64,000 nt of DNA from Nocardia terrae (GTDB taxonomy: Bacteria; Actinomycetota; Actinomycetes; Mycobacteriales; Mycobacteriaceae): positions 124,001 through 188,000 of the forward strand of contig NZ_WRPP01000014.1 of NCBI RefSeq assembly GCF_009760405.1. Reading direction: 5' to 3'. The translations under genes were made by a program, and so were the position numbers. Shown here piece after piece: positions 51,252-59,982 of this stretch. The notes below the pieces were generated by a model. The model was given only the letters and a program-made list of their open reading frames with translations. It had not been told where the DNA came from and did not search any database. Numbering within the stretch: position 1 is the first letter of the stretch; every line of letters begins with the position of its first letter.

Positions 51252-52328
51252 TTACGGAGCGGAGAAGAGCCCCTGTGCGAGCACCGGCCAGGATGCCTTC
51301 AGGTCGTCCTGCCAGTAGCCCCAGATGTGGGTGCCGCTGTTGCGGAATTCGAAGGTGGCGGGAATGCCCAGTGATTCCAGCCGCTTCTGCAGGATGATCG
51401 TGGACAGTTCCACGTTCGCCTCGATGAACGAGCCCAGCGCCACGGTCTTGGCGGTGTCGGCCGGATTCTCCATTCGCCCGCGTGCTCCGGGCACGTCGAA
51501 CGCGCCGGGAATGCCATTGCCGGTGGAGATGAAAAGGTTGGTGCCGCGCAGCTTCTCGGCATTGAGGGTGGGGTCGTTGGCGGCCCACAGCGGGCTGCCC
51601 TCCGGCCCCCACATGTTCTCGACCTTGCCGCCGCCGTAGAGCTCGGTGACCATCTTGATGGATTCGCGGCCCTGCGGCGTGACGGTCTGGAAGAAGCCGC
51701 TGTAGACCGCCGCGCTCCGGAACAGCCCGGGGTTGAAGATGACCGAGTTCAGCACGGGCAGACCGGCCATGGAGATTCCGGCGATGGCGTTCACGCCATT
51801 GCTGCCCAGCGCGGCGTCCATCAGCGGCGGCAGTTCCTTGCCGAGGTAGGTGGACCATTCGTTCACGCCGAGCGACTTGTCCGGCTTGATCCAATCGGTG
51901 TACCAGCTGAACGCGCCGCCGATGGGCTGCACCACGTTGATGTTCTTGTCGGCCAGGAAATCGAGTGCGTCGGTGCGCAATTGCCAGGTGGCCTGGTCGA
52001 CACCGCCGCCCGCGCCGTTGAGCAGATAGAGGGTGGGCCGGGCCTCGGAGGTGTCCTCGGGGCGCAGCACGTCGACGGGGAAGACCTGGTTCATGGCGGC
52101 GGAGAACACCGTGAAGGTGACGGTGCGCTCGTCCTTGAGGCCGACGCTCTTGATGTAGGAGCCGTCGTCGGTCTTCAGGTCCGGCACGGAGACGCCGGGC
52201 AGGGTGGGCGCCTGCGCGGGGGTGTCGGGGTCCGCGCCGGCGGGTATGCCGCCCAGGCTCAGGGACGCGGCGGCCACGGCGGCCGCTACCGCCAACCGCG
52301 CGGTGATTCGACTGATCCGGACCGGCAT
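51252..52328 (-). CDS. Secreted alpha/beta-hydrolase of the antigen 85/mycolyltransferase type
   Basis: 358 residues. A signal peptide (AVAAAVAAASLSLGGIPAGA) is followed by an esterase domain. The nucleophile Ser sits in GISMAG, the substrate loop in YLLNGAGGGVDQATW, and the His in FEFRNSGTHIWGYWQDDL. This fits antigen 85-type mycolyltransferases, which move mycolic acids between trehalose and arabinogalactan outside the cell. Supports a mycolate-containing host. Confidence 0.88.
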   Translation of the reverse strand: MPVRISRITARLAVAAAVAAASLSLGGIPAGADPDTPAQAPTLPGVSVPDLKTDDGSYIKSVGLKDERTVTFTVFSAAMNQVFPVDVLRPEDTSEARPTLYLLNGAGGGVDQATWQLRTDALDFLADKNINVVQPIGGAFSWYTDWIKPDKSLGVNEWSTYLGKELPPLMDAALGSNGVNAIAGISMAGLPVLNSVIFNPGLFRSAAVYSGFFQTVTPQGRESIKMVTELYGGGKVENMWGPEGSPLWAANDPTLNAEKLRGTNLFISTGNGIPGAFDVPGARGRMENPADTAKTVALGSFIEANVELSTIILQKRLESLGIPATFEFRNSGTHIWGYWQDDLKASWPVLAQGLFSAP

Positions 52329-52390
52329 TCGTCAGGAATACCATGTTTTCAGAATCTCGGGGACCGGAATCGGGCCACCGATCCCGCGGA

Positions 52391-55300
52391 TCAGTACACG
52401 TCGCGCACGTACCGCTTCTCGGCCACCAGCTGCTTCTTGAACGCCAGCGCGCCGTCCTCGCTCAGCTTGCCGTGGATGCGCGCGATGCGCAGCAGGGTGT
52501 CGTCCACGTCCTTGGCCATGCGCGCGGCATCGCCGCACACATAGAAGTGGCCGCCCTCGCGCAACCACGCCCACAGCTCCGCGCCGTGCTCGATCATGCG
52601 GTGCTGCACGTAGATCCGCTCGCGCTGGTCGCGGGAGAACGCCAGATCCAGCCGGGTCAGGAAACCGGAGCGGAACATGTCCTCCAGCTCGGCCCGGTAG
52701 TAGAAGTTGTCCTTGGCGTGCTGATCGCCGAAGAACAGCCAGTTGCGGCCCGTGCACCCCAGCGCCCGGCGCTCCTGCAGGAATCCCCGGAAGGGCGCGA
52801 TCCCGGTACCCGGACCGACCATGATCATGGGCGCGGTGGGATCCAGCGGCGGCCGGAAATGCGGTGCGCGCTGCAGGAAGATGGGCACCTCGGCCTCGGC
52901 GCGATCGGCCAGGAAGGTCGAGCACACCCCGCCGCGCCGGGCCGCCGACCCGATGCCCGCCGGATCCCCGTACCGCACCACGCCGACGGTCAGCTGCACC
53001 TCGCGCGGGCTCACCAGCGGACTCGACGAGATCGAATACTGGCGCGGCTGCAGCTTCTTCAGCGTGCCCAGCCACTCCACCAGATCGGCGCGCACCGGGA
53101 AGTCCCGCAGCACGTCCACCGCCTGCCGATCCCACAGGTACCCGTCCAGCTCGTTGCGATTGTCGCGGCGCAGCAGCTTGGCCAGGCGCGGGCTGGCATT
53201 GCGCTCCGCGACGAAGGACAGCAGATCGGCGCTCACCCGCGTGATGTCGTACCGCGTGCGCAGCGCCTCGGCCAGCGTCAGCTCCGAGTCGTCGACATCG
53301 ATGATCCGATGCCCCTCCAGCCCGGTGGTCGCCAGCCATTCCGCCACCAGCGCTTCGCAATTGGCGGGCCGGATGCCCAGCGAATCACCGACCTCGTAGG
53401 TGGCGTCCAGATCACTCAGATCGAACCCGAACTGCCGCACCTCCTTCCCGGATGAATCACTCGAAAGTGGCTCGTTGCGCACCAGTTTCGCCAGGAACGG
53501 CGAATTGCGGGTGAAGGGCGCGGCCGTGGCGGTGTGCGACCGTCCCCGCGTGAGTCCCGGCGTGGCTACCGCCCCGACGCGCTCCACCGGCCCGACGCCG
53601 AGTCCGGGTCGACGCGGCGAGGCGTTGCCTCCGTGCGGCTCGGCGATACCCGTGCCCTTGGAATTCGTCCCCGGCGTCGCGAGATTCCACGCTGACGGAT
53701 GAACATGGGGTCCGAAGACCGGTGCGCCCGTCGTGGGAGGACCGGTCGGCACGTCATCGGCCACTTCGCGCGACCATCCGCCCGGCCCGATCGGGGTGGT
53801 ATCGCCGAATCCGCCGGGCGGCCACGGGATATCGGACGCGTCGTCGAAACCCGGGGCATCCGGCGCTCGGTCCAGCGCGGCGGCGAGCGTGGTGAGGACC
53901 TCGTCGAACCAGGCGGCGGACAGGTCGTCGTGGTCGGGTTCGCTGTCCACGCGCGGTAGCAGCCGGGTGGCACCGCGCTGGGCGAACAGCTCGTCCAATT
54001 TCCGCCCGTGACCGCAGAAGTCGTCGTAGGACGAATCGCCCAGCGCGAAGACCGCGTACCGCAAACCGGTCAGCCGGGTCGCGCTGTCGTTCAGGCGTTC
54101 CCAGAAATCCGTCCCATTGTCCGGCGGCCCGCCGTCACCGAAGGTGCTGCTGATGACCAGCACATCACCGGTGAGATCGGACAATTCGGCGGAATCCATG
54201 TCCAGCAGGCGGGGTACGAACCCGGAATCGGCCAGATAGCCCACCAGGGACGCGGCCAGTTCCTCCGCTGTACCGGTCTGCGAGGCCCACAGCACGGTCA
54301 CTATGCGTGCTGTCGTGTCCGAACCGTCCGCGCCGGACGTTCCCGGCGCCGGGAACGCGCTCGCGACATCCCCGAGCGCCGACGAATCCGGCTGCGCCGC
54401 ACGCGAGTACATCCCGCCCAGCAGCCCGTCGACCCACAGGCGACCGCGCTCCGAGATCGGCGCGGTCTCCGGCAGTACGGGAACACCGCTCACCGGCACA
54501 CTCCGCAGCGCTGCGAAATACCCGCCCAGATAGATGCGCTCGACTTCGTCGAGGGTCGGCGCGCTCGCCCCCTCGAGCCCCAGCATGACTGCCAGCGGAT
54601 GCGGACCGGATCTCCGAGCGTCCAGCGTCGGCGAAAAGCCCGACGCGCCATCGCTGCTGCCCGGGTCTGGCCGGTGGCCGACTCCGTCACCGACCGCCGC
54701 CGAGCCGCCGACGCTCGGCCCGGCGCCTTCGGCTGATTCCGCCATGCTCGGAAACACGCCGAAACCGGTGGCATCGGCCCCGGCTCGGCCGAGGTAGGCG
54801 CTATCGCCCGGAGCGGACCTGTCCGAGCCGGTCCTGGAACCTTCCGGCTGGTTCGAACCGCCTTCCGCAGCAGCCGAATTCGCCGAACCGGTCTGATCGT
54901 CGGCCGGGCGATGGCTACGCCGATCCGGGGGGCCGCCGACCATCATCGAATCGGCACTCGCGGGAGGCGTTGCACCGCTACCGGCGGCGGCATTCGAAAC
55001 GCCCTCGCCACCTACGGCATTCGGAGAGGTGGGGCCGAGAGCCGCGACCTTGCGCAGTCGCACCGCGCAGGCCTTGAATTCGGGCTGCAGGGAGATCGGG
55101 TCGACGGCGTCGTTGGTGACGGCGTTGATGGTCAGGTACTCGCCCTGCTCGTCGTTCCAGTGGAAGGGCGCGAAGCAGGTGCCCGGCAGCACCCGGTCGC
55201 TGATCCGCACCGGCAGCACCGCCCGGCCGCGACGGGACGCGATCTCGAGTTGATCGCCCTCGCGGACATCGAGTTTCGCGGCGTCGTCCGGATGCACCTC

Positions 55301-57220
55301 CACGAATGGCGTGCCGTTCAGCTTGTTCAGTTTCGCCACCCTCCCGGTCTTGGTCATGGTGTGCCACTGGTGTTGCAGGCGGCCGGTATTGAGCACGAAC
55401 GGATGGTCGTCGTCGGGCATCTCGTCGGGCAGCAGGTGCGGGCGCGGGAAGAACACGGCCTTGCGGCTGGGCGTGGCGAACGCCAAGCGCGGGGTGCGAC
55501 CGTGCTCGTCGGTGAACGGGGTCTGGCTGACGCCGTCGTTCAGGTAGCGAATCGGGTTGCGGCGTCGCGCCGGATCCGGGCACGGCCACTGCGCGGGGCC
55601 CTCGGCGAGCGTCGCGTAGTCGATGCCGCGCAGGTCGTAGCCGGTCGCCGGGTTGGCGAAACGCTGGATCTCGTCGAAGATCTCGGCGCTCGAGGCGTAC
55701 TCGAAACCGGGGAAGCCGAGCGCCGTCGCCACCTGGGCGATGAGCTGCCAGTCCGGGCGCGCGTCACCGATCGGTTCGACCGATTTCCTCAGCAGCGTCA
55801 GAGTGCGTTCCGAATTCACCTGCACACCATCGGCTTCGGCCCACAGCGTGGCGGGCAGCAGCAGATCGGCGTAGGCGTTGGTGGCGGTGTCGGTGTACAC
55901 GTCCTGCGCGATCACCAGTTCCGCGGCCTCCAATCCGGCGATGACGGTGCGCCGATTCGCCATGGACGCCACGGGATTGCTGCACATGATCCAGGCCGCC
56001 TTGATCCGGCCGTCGGCCAGCCCGCGGAACATCTCGATCGAACCGGGCCCGGCCTCGTCGCGAATCGCGCCGGGCTCGAGCTCCCAGACCTCCTCGGCGA
56101 AGGCCCGGTCCGCGGCCGAGAGCAGACTGCGCTGCCCCGGCAGTCCCGGTCCCATGTAACCCATTTCGCGCCCGCCCATGGCATTGGGCTGCCCGGTGAG
56201 CGAGAACGGTCCGCTGCCGGTCCGGCAGATGGCGCCGGTGGCCAGGTGCAGGTTGATGATGGCGTTGGTGGCCCAGGTGCCGTGCGTGGACTGGTTGATG
56301 CCCATGGTCCACAGCGACATCCATTCGCCGGCCGCCCCGATCCATGCGGCGGCGGTGCGGATATCGGCCTCGGCCAGCCCGGTCACCTCGGCCACCAGAG
56401 CCGGGGTGTATCCGGCGAGGAACTCGGGCATGCCCTCCCAGCCCTCGGTGTGCTCGGCGATGAATTCGGCGTCGATGTCGCCGTTCTCGACGAGCAGGTG
56501 CAGCAGTCCGTTCAGCAGCGCCAGATCCGTGCCCGGCTTTATCTGCAGGAACAGGTCGGCGCGCGCGGCCGTGTCGGTGCGGCGTGGATCCACCACGATC
56601 AGCTTCGCGCCCGCCTTGAGCCGATCGGCCATGCGCAGGAACAGGATCGGATGGCAGTCGGCCATGTTCGCGCCGATCACGAAGAACAGGTCGGCGTGGT
56701 CGAGGTCGTCGTAGGAGCCCGGCGGCCCGTCCGCGCCCAGCGACAGTTTGTAACCGCTGGCCGCGCTGGCCATGCACAGGCGCGAATTGGCCTCCATGTG
56801 CACGGTGCGCAGGTGGCCCTTGGCGAGTTTGGTGGCCAGATACTGGGCCTCGAGCGACATCTGCCCCGACACGTAGAGCGCGATGGCGTCCGGTCCGTAT
56901 GTGTCGAGAATCACCCGAAGTCGTTCCGCGGCTTCGTGAATCGCCTCGTCGACCGGCATCGGGATGAGGGTGCCCAGTCCGCGTTCGGGGCGGCGGTAGG
57001 CGGTCTCCATGCGGCCGGGCGCGGCCATCAGCTCGGCGTGCGTATTGCCCTTGGTGCACAGCCGCCCGGCGTTGACCGGGTGCTCCTTGTCGCCCCTGAC
57101 CTTGGCGATGATCGGGAGCCCCCGACCGTCGGCCCTGGTCTCGACGACGATGCCGCAGCCCACCCCGCAGTACGAGCACGCGGTGCGGGTGCCCGTCGGG
57201 GGAGCGGTCTGATCCGACAT
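52391..57220 (-). CDS. Bifunctional assimilatory nitrate reductase/sulfite-reductase-type flavoprotein fusion
   Basis: 1609 residues. Residues ~1-720 are a molybdenum bis-MGD oxidoreductase with an N-terminal [4Fe-4S] motif (CSYCGVGCG...GRLCTKG). Residues ~720-880 form a Gly/Ser/Ala-rich linker. A short conserved block (TLDEVERIYLGGYFAALRSVPV) precedes a flavodoxin domain (~972-1113; LWASQTGTAEE, SSTFGDGGPPDNG). A second disordered linker leads to a ferredoxin reductase-like FAD/NADPH module (~1237-1609; PRQYSISSSP, VGPGTGIAPFRGF, YVCGDAARMAKDV). It should reduce nitrate using NADPH within one chain. This fused architecture is known in actinobacteria. A GlnR-like site lies upstream. Confidence 0.92.
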   Translation of the reverse strand: MSDQTAPPTGTRTACSYCGVGCGIVVETRADGRGLPIIAKVRGDKEHPVNAGRLCTKGNTHAELMAAPGRMETAYRRPERGLGTLIPMPVDEAIHEAAERLRVILDTYGPDAIALYVSGQMSLEAQYLATKLAKGHLRTVHMEANSRLCMASAASGYKLSLGADGPPGSYDDLDHADLFFVIGANMADCHPILFLRMADRLKAGAKLIVVDPRRTDTAARADLFLQIKPGTDLALLNGLLHLLVENGDIDAEFIAEHTEGWEGMPEFLAGYTPALVAEVTGLAEADIRTAAAWIGAAGEWMSLWTMGINQSTHGTWATNAIINLHLATGAICRTGSGPFSLTGQPNAMGGREMGYMGPGLPGQRSLLSAADRAFAEEVWELEPGAIRDEAGPGSIEMFRGLADGRIKAAWIMCSNPVASMANRRTVIAGLEAAELVIAQDVYTDTATNAYADLLLPATLWAEADGVQVNSERTLTLLRKSVEPIGDARPDWQLIAQVATALGFPGFEYASSAEIFDEIQRFANPATGYDLRGIDYATLAEGPAQWPCPDPARRRNPIRYLNDGVSQTPFTDEHGRTPRLAFATPSRKAVFFPRPHLLPDEMPDDDHPFVLNTGRLQHQWHTMTKTGRVAKLNKLNGTPFVEVHPDDAAKLDVREGDQLEIASRRGRAVLPVRISDRVLPGTCFAPFHWNDEQGEYLTINAVTNDAVDPISLQPEFKACAVRLRKVAALGPTSPNAVGGEGVSNAAAGSGATPPASADSMMVGGPPDRRSHRPADDQTGSANSAAAEGGSNQPEGSRTGSDRSAPGDSAYLGRAGADATGFGVFPSMAESAEGAGPSVGGSAAVGDGVGHRPDPGSSDGASGFSPTLDARRSGPHPLAVMLGLEGASAPTLDEVERIYLGGYFAALRSVPVSGVPVLPETAPISERGRLWVDGLLGGMYSRAAQPDSSALGDVASAFPAPGTSGADGSDTTARIVTVLWASQTGTAEELAASLVGYLADSGFVPRLLDMDSAELSDLTGDVLVISSTFGDGGPPDNGTDFWERLNDSATRLTGLRYAVFALGDSSYDDFCGHGRKLDELFAQRGATRLLPRVDSEPDHDDLSAAWFDEVLTTLAAALDRAPDAPGFDDASDIPWPPGGFGDTTPIGPGGWSREVADDVPTGPPTTGAPVFGPHVHPSAWNLATPGTNSKGTGIAEPHGGNASPRRPGLGVGPVERVGAVATPGLTRGRSHTATAAPFTRNSPFLAKLVRNEPLSSDSSGKEVRQFGFDLSDLDATYEVGDSLGIRPANCEALVAEWLATTGLEGHRIIDVDDSELTLAEALRTRYDITRVSADLLSFVAERNASPRLAKLLRRDNRNELDGYLWDRQAVDVLRDFPVRADLVEWLGTLKKLQPRQYSISSSPLVSPREVQLTVGVVRYGDPAGIGSAARRGGVCSTFLADRAEAEVPIFLQRAPHFRPPLDPTAPMIMVGPGTGIAPFRGFLQERRALGCTGRNWLFFGDQHAKDNFYYRAELEDMFRSGFLTRLDLAFSRDQRERIYVQHRMIEHGAELWAWLREGGHFYVCGDAARMAKDVDDTLLRIARIHGKLSEDGALAFKKQLVAEKRYVRDVY

Positions 57221-57243
57221 GGTTCCGAGTTAAACCAGCCCGG

Positions 57244-57259
57244 GTTGCGGGCGATTTAC
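57244..57259 (-). promoter_or_regulatory. Possible GlnR box upstream of the nitrate reductase fusion
   Basis: On the minus strand GTAAA-N6-GCAAC resembles half-site pairs bound by the nitrogen regulator GlnR (GTnAC-N6-GAAAC), matching about 8 of 10 positions. It lies 24 nt before the gene's ATG. The consensus is loose, so this is tentative. Confidence 0.4.
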
Positions 57260-57364
57260 CGAACATTATCTTCAGATGACAAATCTCCTCACCGTCGGTT
57301 TCCGCGACTGTGAGGCCAGGTCAGACCCGGTAAGTGAGCAATGCCACAGCTCCGCGGCGCGCGC

Positions 57365-58078
57365 TCAGCCCAGCTTGTAGCCGCGGTGCAGGGCCACGGC
57401 CCCGCCGGAGAGGTTGCGCCACTTCACCGAGGACCACCCGGCATCGGCGATGCGCAGCGCCAGCTGCGGCTGATTCGGCCACTCCCGGATCGACTCGGCC
57501 AGGTACACGTAGGCGTCCGGATTGCTGGAAACCGCCGTCGCGACGCGCGGCAGCGCCTTCATCAGGTACTCCATGTAGATGGTCCGGAACGGCTCCCAGG
57601 TCGGTGTGGAGAACTCCGCCACCACCAGACGGCCGCCGGGCTTGGTCACCCGCAGCATTTCGCGCAGCGCCAGATCGGGGTCGGCCACATTGCGTAGGCC
57701 GTAGGCGATGGTCACCGCGTCGAAGGACTCGTCGGCGAAGGGCAGCGCCATCGCGTCGGCGGCGACCATGGGCACATTGCGGTGCTTGCCCGCGGCCAGC
57801 ATCCCCTGCGAGAAGTCCGCAGCCAGCACCCAGGCGCCCGATTTGGCCAGGTCCAGCGTCGAAACCCCGGTTCCCGCCGCCAGATCCAGCACGCGCTCGC
57901 CGGGCCGCAGATCCAGCGCCTTGCGGGTCACCCAGCGCCAGTACCGGTCCTGACCCATCGAGATCACCGTATTGGTCAGGTCGTACCGCTTGGCGACCCC
58001 GTCGAACATCGACGCGACGTCGGTCGGCTGCTTGTCCAGCTGGGCCCGAAAAGACTCCTGCTGCCTGATTTTCGCCAC
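57365..58078 (-). CDS. menG: Demethylmenaquinone methyltransferase
   Basis: 237 residues of the UbiE/MenG class I SAM methyltransferase family. Motif I is VLDLAAGTGVSTLDLA, with AADFSQGMLAAG, ITIAYGLRNVADPD and GGRLVVAEFSTP following. It methylates demethylmenaquinone to menaquinone, the last classical step. GTG 58078 lies only 10 nt after the end of repeat copy 2, which therefore forms its leader. Confidence 0.95.
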   Translation of the reverse strand: MAKIRQQESFRAQLDKQPTDVASMFDGVAKRYDLTNTVISMGQDRYWRWVTRKALDLRPGERVLDLAAGTGVSTLDLAKSGAWVLAADFSQGMLAAGKHRNVPMVAADAMALPFADESFDAVTIAYGLRNVADPDLALREMLRVTKPGGRLVVAEFSTPTWEPFRTIYMEYLMKALPRVATAVSSNPDAYVYLAESIREWPNQPQLALRIADAGWSSVKWRNLSGGAVALHRGYKLG

Positions 58079-58087
58079 GGTGCTTAT

Positions 58088-58205
58088 TTTGCCCTCCGCT
58101 TCGCTCCGGGCGGGTTCGCGGCCCTGGAGGTCTCGTTCTTCCCTCCCTCCGCTCCTCCGCTTCGCTCCCCCGCTCCGCTCAGTCCAGAACGAGACGGGCC
58201 GCGAA
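58088..58205 (-). repeat. 118-bp structured repeat, copy 2, upstream of menG
   Basis: Inverse-complement copy of 13381-13498 with 8 differences. Read on the minus strand, the outer arms GGTTCGCGGCCC and GGGCCGCGAACC (58196-58207 and 58113-58124) and inner arms of 10 bp (58186-58195 with 58130-58139) make a 22-bp stem with a single 5-nt bulge. The G-C pair at the ninth position of copy 1 is C-G here, so pairing is preserved by two changes. It runs in the same direction as menG. Confidence 0.85.
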
Positions 58206-58230
58206 CCTTGTGAGTGGATGGTCGGGACTT

Positions 58231-58758
58231 CTACCGTCGGAGCCTAGTTCGCATGCGGACCCACAGCGCGCCGGCCCATAGAGTCGGCGGCGAGCCCAGC
58301 AGCCAGAGCAGCGGCAGGGCGACGGCCCAGGCGACCACGATGACCGACGCCGCCGGGATGACCGCGACACGCGCATCGCGACCCGCCACCCGGACGAGAT
58401 CGGGATCGCTGCGCCGGTATTCGACATTGATGCGCTCACCTGGCGTCAGCTTGGTCGGATACAGCACGCCCGTCTTCGGATTGTGCGTCTCACCGTCGGG
58501 CGTGACGAAGATGACCGCCGACCGCATCCACCCCGCTGAGAGCACTTCCGCGCTGGTCACGCCCTTGTCGGAATTGATCAGGTGGTCGTCGCGCCACGCC
58601 GCGAGCGCCAGCAGCACCGCCAGGAAGCTGACCATCGCGGCGGTGATGACGACCCCGATCCGAGCCCGTCGCAACCGAACCGCCCTGCGCTGTTCAGGCC
58701 GCTGTGTCTGATCGGCGCTCCGCTTCGCTCCTCTATCAGACTGGCTAGTTTCCGACAC
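58231..58758 (-). CDS. DUF3592-like membrane protein
   Basis: 175 residues. A helix near residues 35-55 (IGVVITAAMVSFLAVLLALAAW), an extracytoplasmic beta domain with VLYPTKLTPGERINVEYRRSDPDLVRVAG, and a second helix (AVIPAASVIVVAWAVALPLLWL). The N-terminal ~20 residues are encoded across a small inverted-repeat element (58706-58741), so they are probably not part of the original protein. Function unknown. Confidence 0.8.
   Translation of the reverse strand: MSETSQSDRGAKRSADQTQRPEQRRAVRLRRARIGVVITAAMVSFLAVLLALAAWRDDHLINSDKGVTSAEVLSAGWMRSAVIFVTPDGETHNPKTGVLYPTKLTPGERINVEYRRSDPDLVRVAGRDARVAVIPAASVIVVAWAVALPLLWLLGSPPTLWAGALWVRMRTRLRR
58706..58741. repeat. Short inverted-repeat element sharing the core of the 118-bp repeats
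   Basis: The arms GTCTGAT (58706-58712) and ATCAGAC (58735-58741) flank a 22-nt core whose minus strand contains GAGGAGCGAAGCGG, also found in the purine loop of copy 1. It lies within the first codons of the DUF3592-like gene. Confidence 0.5.
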
Positions 58759-58797
58759 TTCAGCAGGCTATTCCATCCCTGAGCTACGGTCTTCGCC

Positions 58798-59301
58798 ATG
58801 TCCCGAAAATTCAGCTTCACCGTGCAGTACAGCGTTCCGGTCGAAGATCTTCACCGGGCACTCACCAATGACGAGATGTGGCAGTCGCGCTTCGAAGGAG
58901 CGCAGACCGCCACGCTGGAGCTCACCCACCCGGACGGCCCCGGCACCATTCAGATCCATATGACCGAAAAGGCTCCCGAGGACCAGATTCCGGGCATCGT
59001 GCAGAAGGTGCTCAAGAGCGAGCTCATGCTCGAGCGCACCGACACCTGGGGCCCGCTGAACGCCGGTGTGGCCAAGGGCAGCTTCAACGGCCGCTCCGGC
59101 GGCATCACCACCGAGATGGCGGGCACGCTCGAATTGCGGCCCACCGCCGAGGGTTCCGAGATCGACGTCGCGGGCACCGTCGACGTGAAGGTCCCGCTGG
59201 TCGGCGGGGCCATCGAGCCGCTGGTCGAGAACCTGGTCAAGAAGGTCATGAACAGCGAGCGCAAGTCCGTCGAGACCTGGTTCGCCGCGCAGAACGCCTG
59301 A
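58798..59301 (+). CDS. DUF2505 protein (SRPBCC-like fold)
   Basis: 167 residues. It begins KFSFTVQYSVPVEDLHRALTNDEMWQSRFEGA and ends with a helix VGGAIEPLVENLVKKVMNSERKSVETWF, the pattern of DUF2505 proteins with a START-like lipid-binding cavity. No signal peptide. It is followed by a terminator. Function unknown. Confidence 0.88.
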   Translation: MSRKFSFTVQYSVPVEDLHRALTNDEMWQSRFEGAQTATLELTHPDGPGTIQIHMTEKAPEDQIPGIVQKVLKSELMLERTDTWGPLNAGVAKGSFNGRSGGITTEMAGTLELRPTAEGSEIDVAGTVDVKVPLVGGAIEPLVENLVKKVMNSERKSVETWFAAQNA

Positions 59302-59312
59302 TTCCGGTAAAC

Positions 59313-59344
59313 CCGTGGATGCGGGGGTGGTCCCGCATCCACGG
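59313..59344. terminator. Bidirectional terminator after the DUF2505 gene
   Basis: A perfect 13-bp stem (CCGTGGATGCGGG at 59313-59325 with CCCGCATCCACGG at 59332-59344) has a 6-nt loop, between the DUF2505 stop and the convergent VOC gene ending at 59353. Confidence 0.85.
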
Positions 59345-59352
59345 TACGGACG

Positions 59353-59802
59353 CTATCGCGGCCCGAAATCACCCTTGCTCGGGTCGAATTCGCGGTTCTC
59401 GACCAGCACCAACCAGTTGCCGGAGTTGTCGCGGATGATGGCCTCCACGCCGTAGGGCCGTTCGGCCGGCGGCTGGATGAACTCGACGCCCTTCGCGGTG
59501 AGCTCCTCGAAAGCCTTCTGGCAGTTCTCGGTTCGCAATCCGAGCGCTCCGTGCGTGCCGTCGGCCATGGAGCGGCGGATCGCCTCGGCCAGATCGTCGG
59601 TGAGCGGGGGACCGGGAACCATCAGGGTGACCTCCAGTTCCGGATGATCCGGCTGCGCCACGGTGACCCAGCGGAAGCCGTTGTCGCCCATCGTGATGTC
59701 GGCGGTCTCCACGAAGCCCAGCTTGTCGATATACCACTGCTTCGACTCGGTCTGGTCGGTCACGTACACGGTCACGAGCGAGACATTCGAGATGATCGTC
59801 AT
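59353..59802 (-). CDS. VOC superfamily (glyoxalase-like) protein
   Basis: 149 residues with two VOC modules: SLVTVYVTDQTESKQWYIDKLGFVE and GVEAIIRDNSGNWLVLVEN. The end (FDPSKGDFGP) is acidic. The family includes isomerases, dioxygenases and drug-binding proteins; substrate unknown. Confidence 0.87.
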   Translation of the reverse strand: MTIISNVSLVTVYVTDQTESKQWYIDKLGFVETADITMGDNGFRWVTVAQPDHPELEVTLMVPGPPLTDDLAEAIRRSMADGTHGALGLRTENCQKAFEELTAKGVEFIQPPAERPYGVEAIIRDNSGNWLVLVENREFDPSKGDFGPR

Positions 59803-59982
59803 GCTTCGAGGCTATGGACCGCCGTGCCCCGGAGGCTTCTCCGAAATTGCTGAGTTCACACACTCGGAACCTCGGTGAGCCTGACGTAACAGTTCGGCAA
59901 CGACGCGGAAAGCCATGATCAACATTCGCTGACCACTCTCGAAGACGGAAAAGCTCGTGACGAGCCCGAACGAGGAGTGCCG

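Noticed and set aside
54911..57313. An 800-codon plus-strand frame opposite the nitrate reductase fusion
   Set aside because: It mirrors the codon pattern of the real minus-strand gene, has no recognisable motif and no ribosome-binding site.
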